The position numbers and the translations under genes were made by a program. Below are positions 6,132 through 6,913 of a stretch of DNA of 6,913 nucleotides, in pieces. This stretch comes from JAJDNH01 sp964552395 (GTDB lineage Bacteria > Acidobacteriota > Thermoanaerobaculia > Thermoanaerobaculales > Sulfomarinibacteraceae): positions 1-6,913 of the forward strand of contig CAZKGM010000075.1 in assembly GCA_964552395.1 (NCBI GenBank), written 5' to 3'. The notes under the pieces are model-generated. The model searched no databases and was not told the DNA's origin. It was given only the letters and a program-made list of their open reading frames with translations. Every line of letters starts with the position of its first letter. Positions within the stretch are counted from its first letter, which is position 1.

Positions 6132-6913
6132 ATTCCCAGGGCGTCCTCGTCGCCGTCGGCCAGGATGCGAACGATCTCGTCCTGGAAGTAGTCGTGCACC
6201 GACCGCACCTCTTCCGCGACCCGCCGCTCGTACATCTCGCGGCTGCGCTCGATGTCTTCCTTGAGCCGCCGGTAGAGGTCCTGGTTGCTACGTCCCTTCT
6301 CGACCTCGTCCGGGTTGTAGAGCTTGATCTCCGACACCAGCAGGCGGGCGAACCGCTGCGCCTCCTCGTGTTGTGACTGCTCCTCCGGGCTGAGCGCCGA
6401 GACCGGCAGGCCGGCAGCCGGCTCGGCCTCCTCCACGGGCGGCGGCGGCACGATCGGCTGCACGGGCGGCGGCGTGTACGGGGCCACCGGTGGCGGCACA
6501 ACCGCCCCGGCCTCGGGCGGCGCGGCCTCGACCGGCCCGGGCGCCGGCGCTTCGACCTCTGCCTCCACTTCGTCGGCGGCGCTCTCCACCTCCATCTCCG
6601 CCCGCACGCGCTCGATCGCCGGACCGGTGTCGACACGCATGGTCGCCGAAGGGTCGAAGCCTGCCGGCATCCGCTCCTCGGTCTCCTCCTCGAACTCCGC
6701 CTCGGCGGCAGGAGCCTCCGGCGGAGCTGCCACCGACTCGGCGGGCTCCTCGGGTGGCGCCCACTCGCGCTCGGGTGCTGGCTCGGGCTCCTCGCGGCGT
6801 GCCCACTCATCCTCGGCGGCAGCCTCGGGCTCCTCCGCCGTCACCGGCGGATATCCGGCCTCCGGGGTAACCTCGTCCCCACCGATGGGCGCCTCCGCCT
6901 CGGCGGCAGCCTC
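6128..6913 (-). CDS. Acidic, proline-rich protein of unknown function, 5' end outside window
   Basis: The frame is open from the right edge to TGA at 6128, giving 261 visible residues; the true start lies beyond the edge. GTG 6844 is in frame but lies within a continuous Glu/Ala-rich stretch and is probably an internal valine. The visible protein has three parts: a Glu/Ala/Pro low-complexity region (6913-6500) with repeated EEP and EW units; a proline-rich linker with VPPPVAPYTPPPVQPIVPPPP (about 6499-6437); and a compact, charged helical C-terminus (about 6370-6149) with FARLLVSEIKLYNPDEVEKG, NQDLYRRLKEDIERSREMYE and VHDYFQDEIVRILA. I recall similar C-termini in hypothetical proteins of Acidobacteriota and other phyla, sometimes behind an N-terminal MJ0042-type zinc ribbon, but that part would be outside the window and this is memory, not proof. 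No signal peptide or membrane segment is visible. No function is assigned. Confidence 0.85.
   Translation of the reverse strand, partial: EAAAEAEAPIGGDEVTPEAGYPPVTAEEPEAAAEDEWARREEPEPAPEREWAPPEEPAESVAAPPEAPAAEAEFEEETEERMPAGFDPSATMRVDTGPAIERVRAEMEVESAADEVEAEVEAPAPGPVEAAPPEAGAVVPPPVAPYTPPPVQPIVPPPPVEEAEPAAGLPVSALSPEEQSQHEEAQRFARLLVSEIKLYNPDEVEKGRSNQDLYRRLKEDIERSREMYERRVAEEVRSVHDYFQDEIVRILADGDEDALGM

Noticed and set aside
5740..6810. Minus-strand 356-codon open frame across the transglycosylase and acidic-protein junction
   Set aside because: Arg/Ser/Pro-rich frame-shifted reading of two real genes, with no domain or ribosome-binding evidence.
6842..6844. GTG as the real start of the acidic/proline-rich protein
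   Set aside because: The frame stays open to the edge with the same Glu/Ala-rich composition upstream, and no ribosome-binding site of good spacing precedes it.
6640..6913. Repeated GCCTCGGCGGCAGC-like stretches as a DNA repeat array
   Set aside because: They are irregularly spaced and explained by Glu/Ala codon repetition in the acidic low-complexity protein.

Overview
The window is a single, tightly packed, leftward-transcribed (minus strand) gene cluster from a very GC-rich bacterium, with third codon positions almost always G or C. The O-antigen ligase-family membrane protein and the periplasmic Slt-type lytic transglycosylase point to a Gram-negative (diderm) cell. The C-terminal helical module of the rightmost protein reminds me of hypothetical proteins from Acidobacteriota and related deep-branching high-GC phyla. 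That affiliation is an inference from memory, not something the sequence proves.

In order of transcription (right to left): (1) 6913-6128, the C-terminal part of an acidic, proline-rich protein of unknown function, running off the right edge; (2) 6131-4188, a 647-residue lytic transglycosylase with an N-terminal helical region and a C-terminal SLT domain; (3) 4191-3784, a YjbQ/UPF0047 family protein; (4) 3763-3512, a Trm112-like small zinc-ribbon protein; (5) 3515-2376, an O-antigen ligase/polymerase-family membrane protein; (6) 2379-982, exodeoxyribonuclease VII large subunit XseA; (7) 985-725, exodeoxyribonuclease VII small subunit XseB; (8) 728-1, a polyprenyl (farnesyl) diphosphate synthase, IspA-like, running off the left edge. 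All conserved genes look intact apart from the two cut by the window edges. No RNA gene, insertion sequence, CRISPR array, promoter or terminator was found, and no non-coding stretch is longer than the 20 bases between genes 3 and 4.

The layout suggests one polycistronic unit. Every junction but one has a four-base NTGA overlap in which the stop TGA of one gene is embedded in the start codon of the next. Across the six overlaps all four NTG starts appear (GTG, ATG, CTG, GTG, ATG, TTG). Five of the six have a good Shine-Dalgarno sequence written inside the 3' end of the upstream gene. The right half is about the envelope (wall turnover, O-antigen transfer). The left half is the widespread xseA-xseB-ispA arrangement. 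IspA makes the C15 precursor of undecaprenyl phosphate, the carrier used for both peptidoglycan and O-antigen, so a loose envelope theme can be drawn, but the operon may equally be housekeeping genes packed together.

I did not find a clearly new multi-gene system. The points most worth checking are the apparent CTG start of the O-antigen ligase gene, the start/stop overlap series, a possible sliding-clamp-binding peptide in the XseA tail, the unusual three-cysteine Trm112 protein, and the uncharacterised acidic/proline-rich protein at the right edge.
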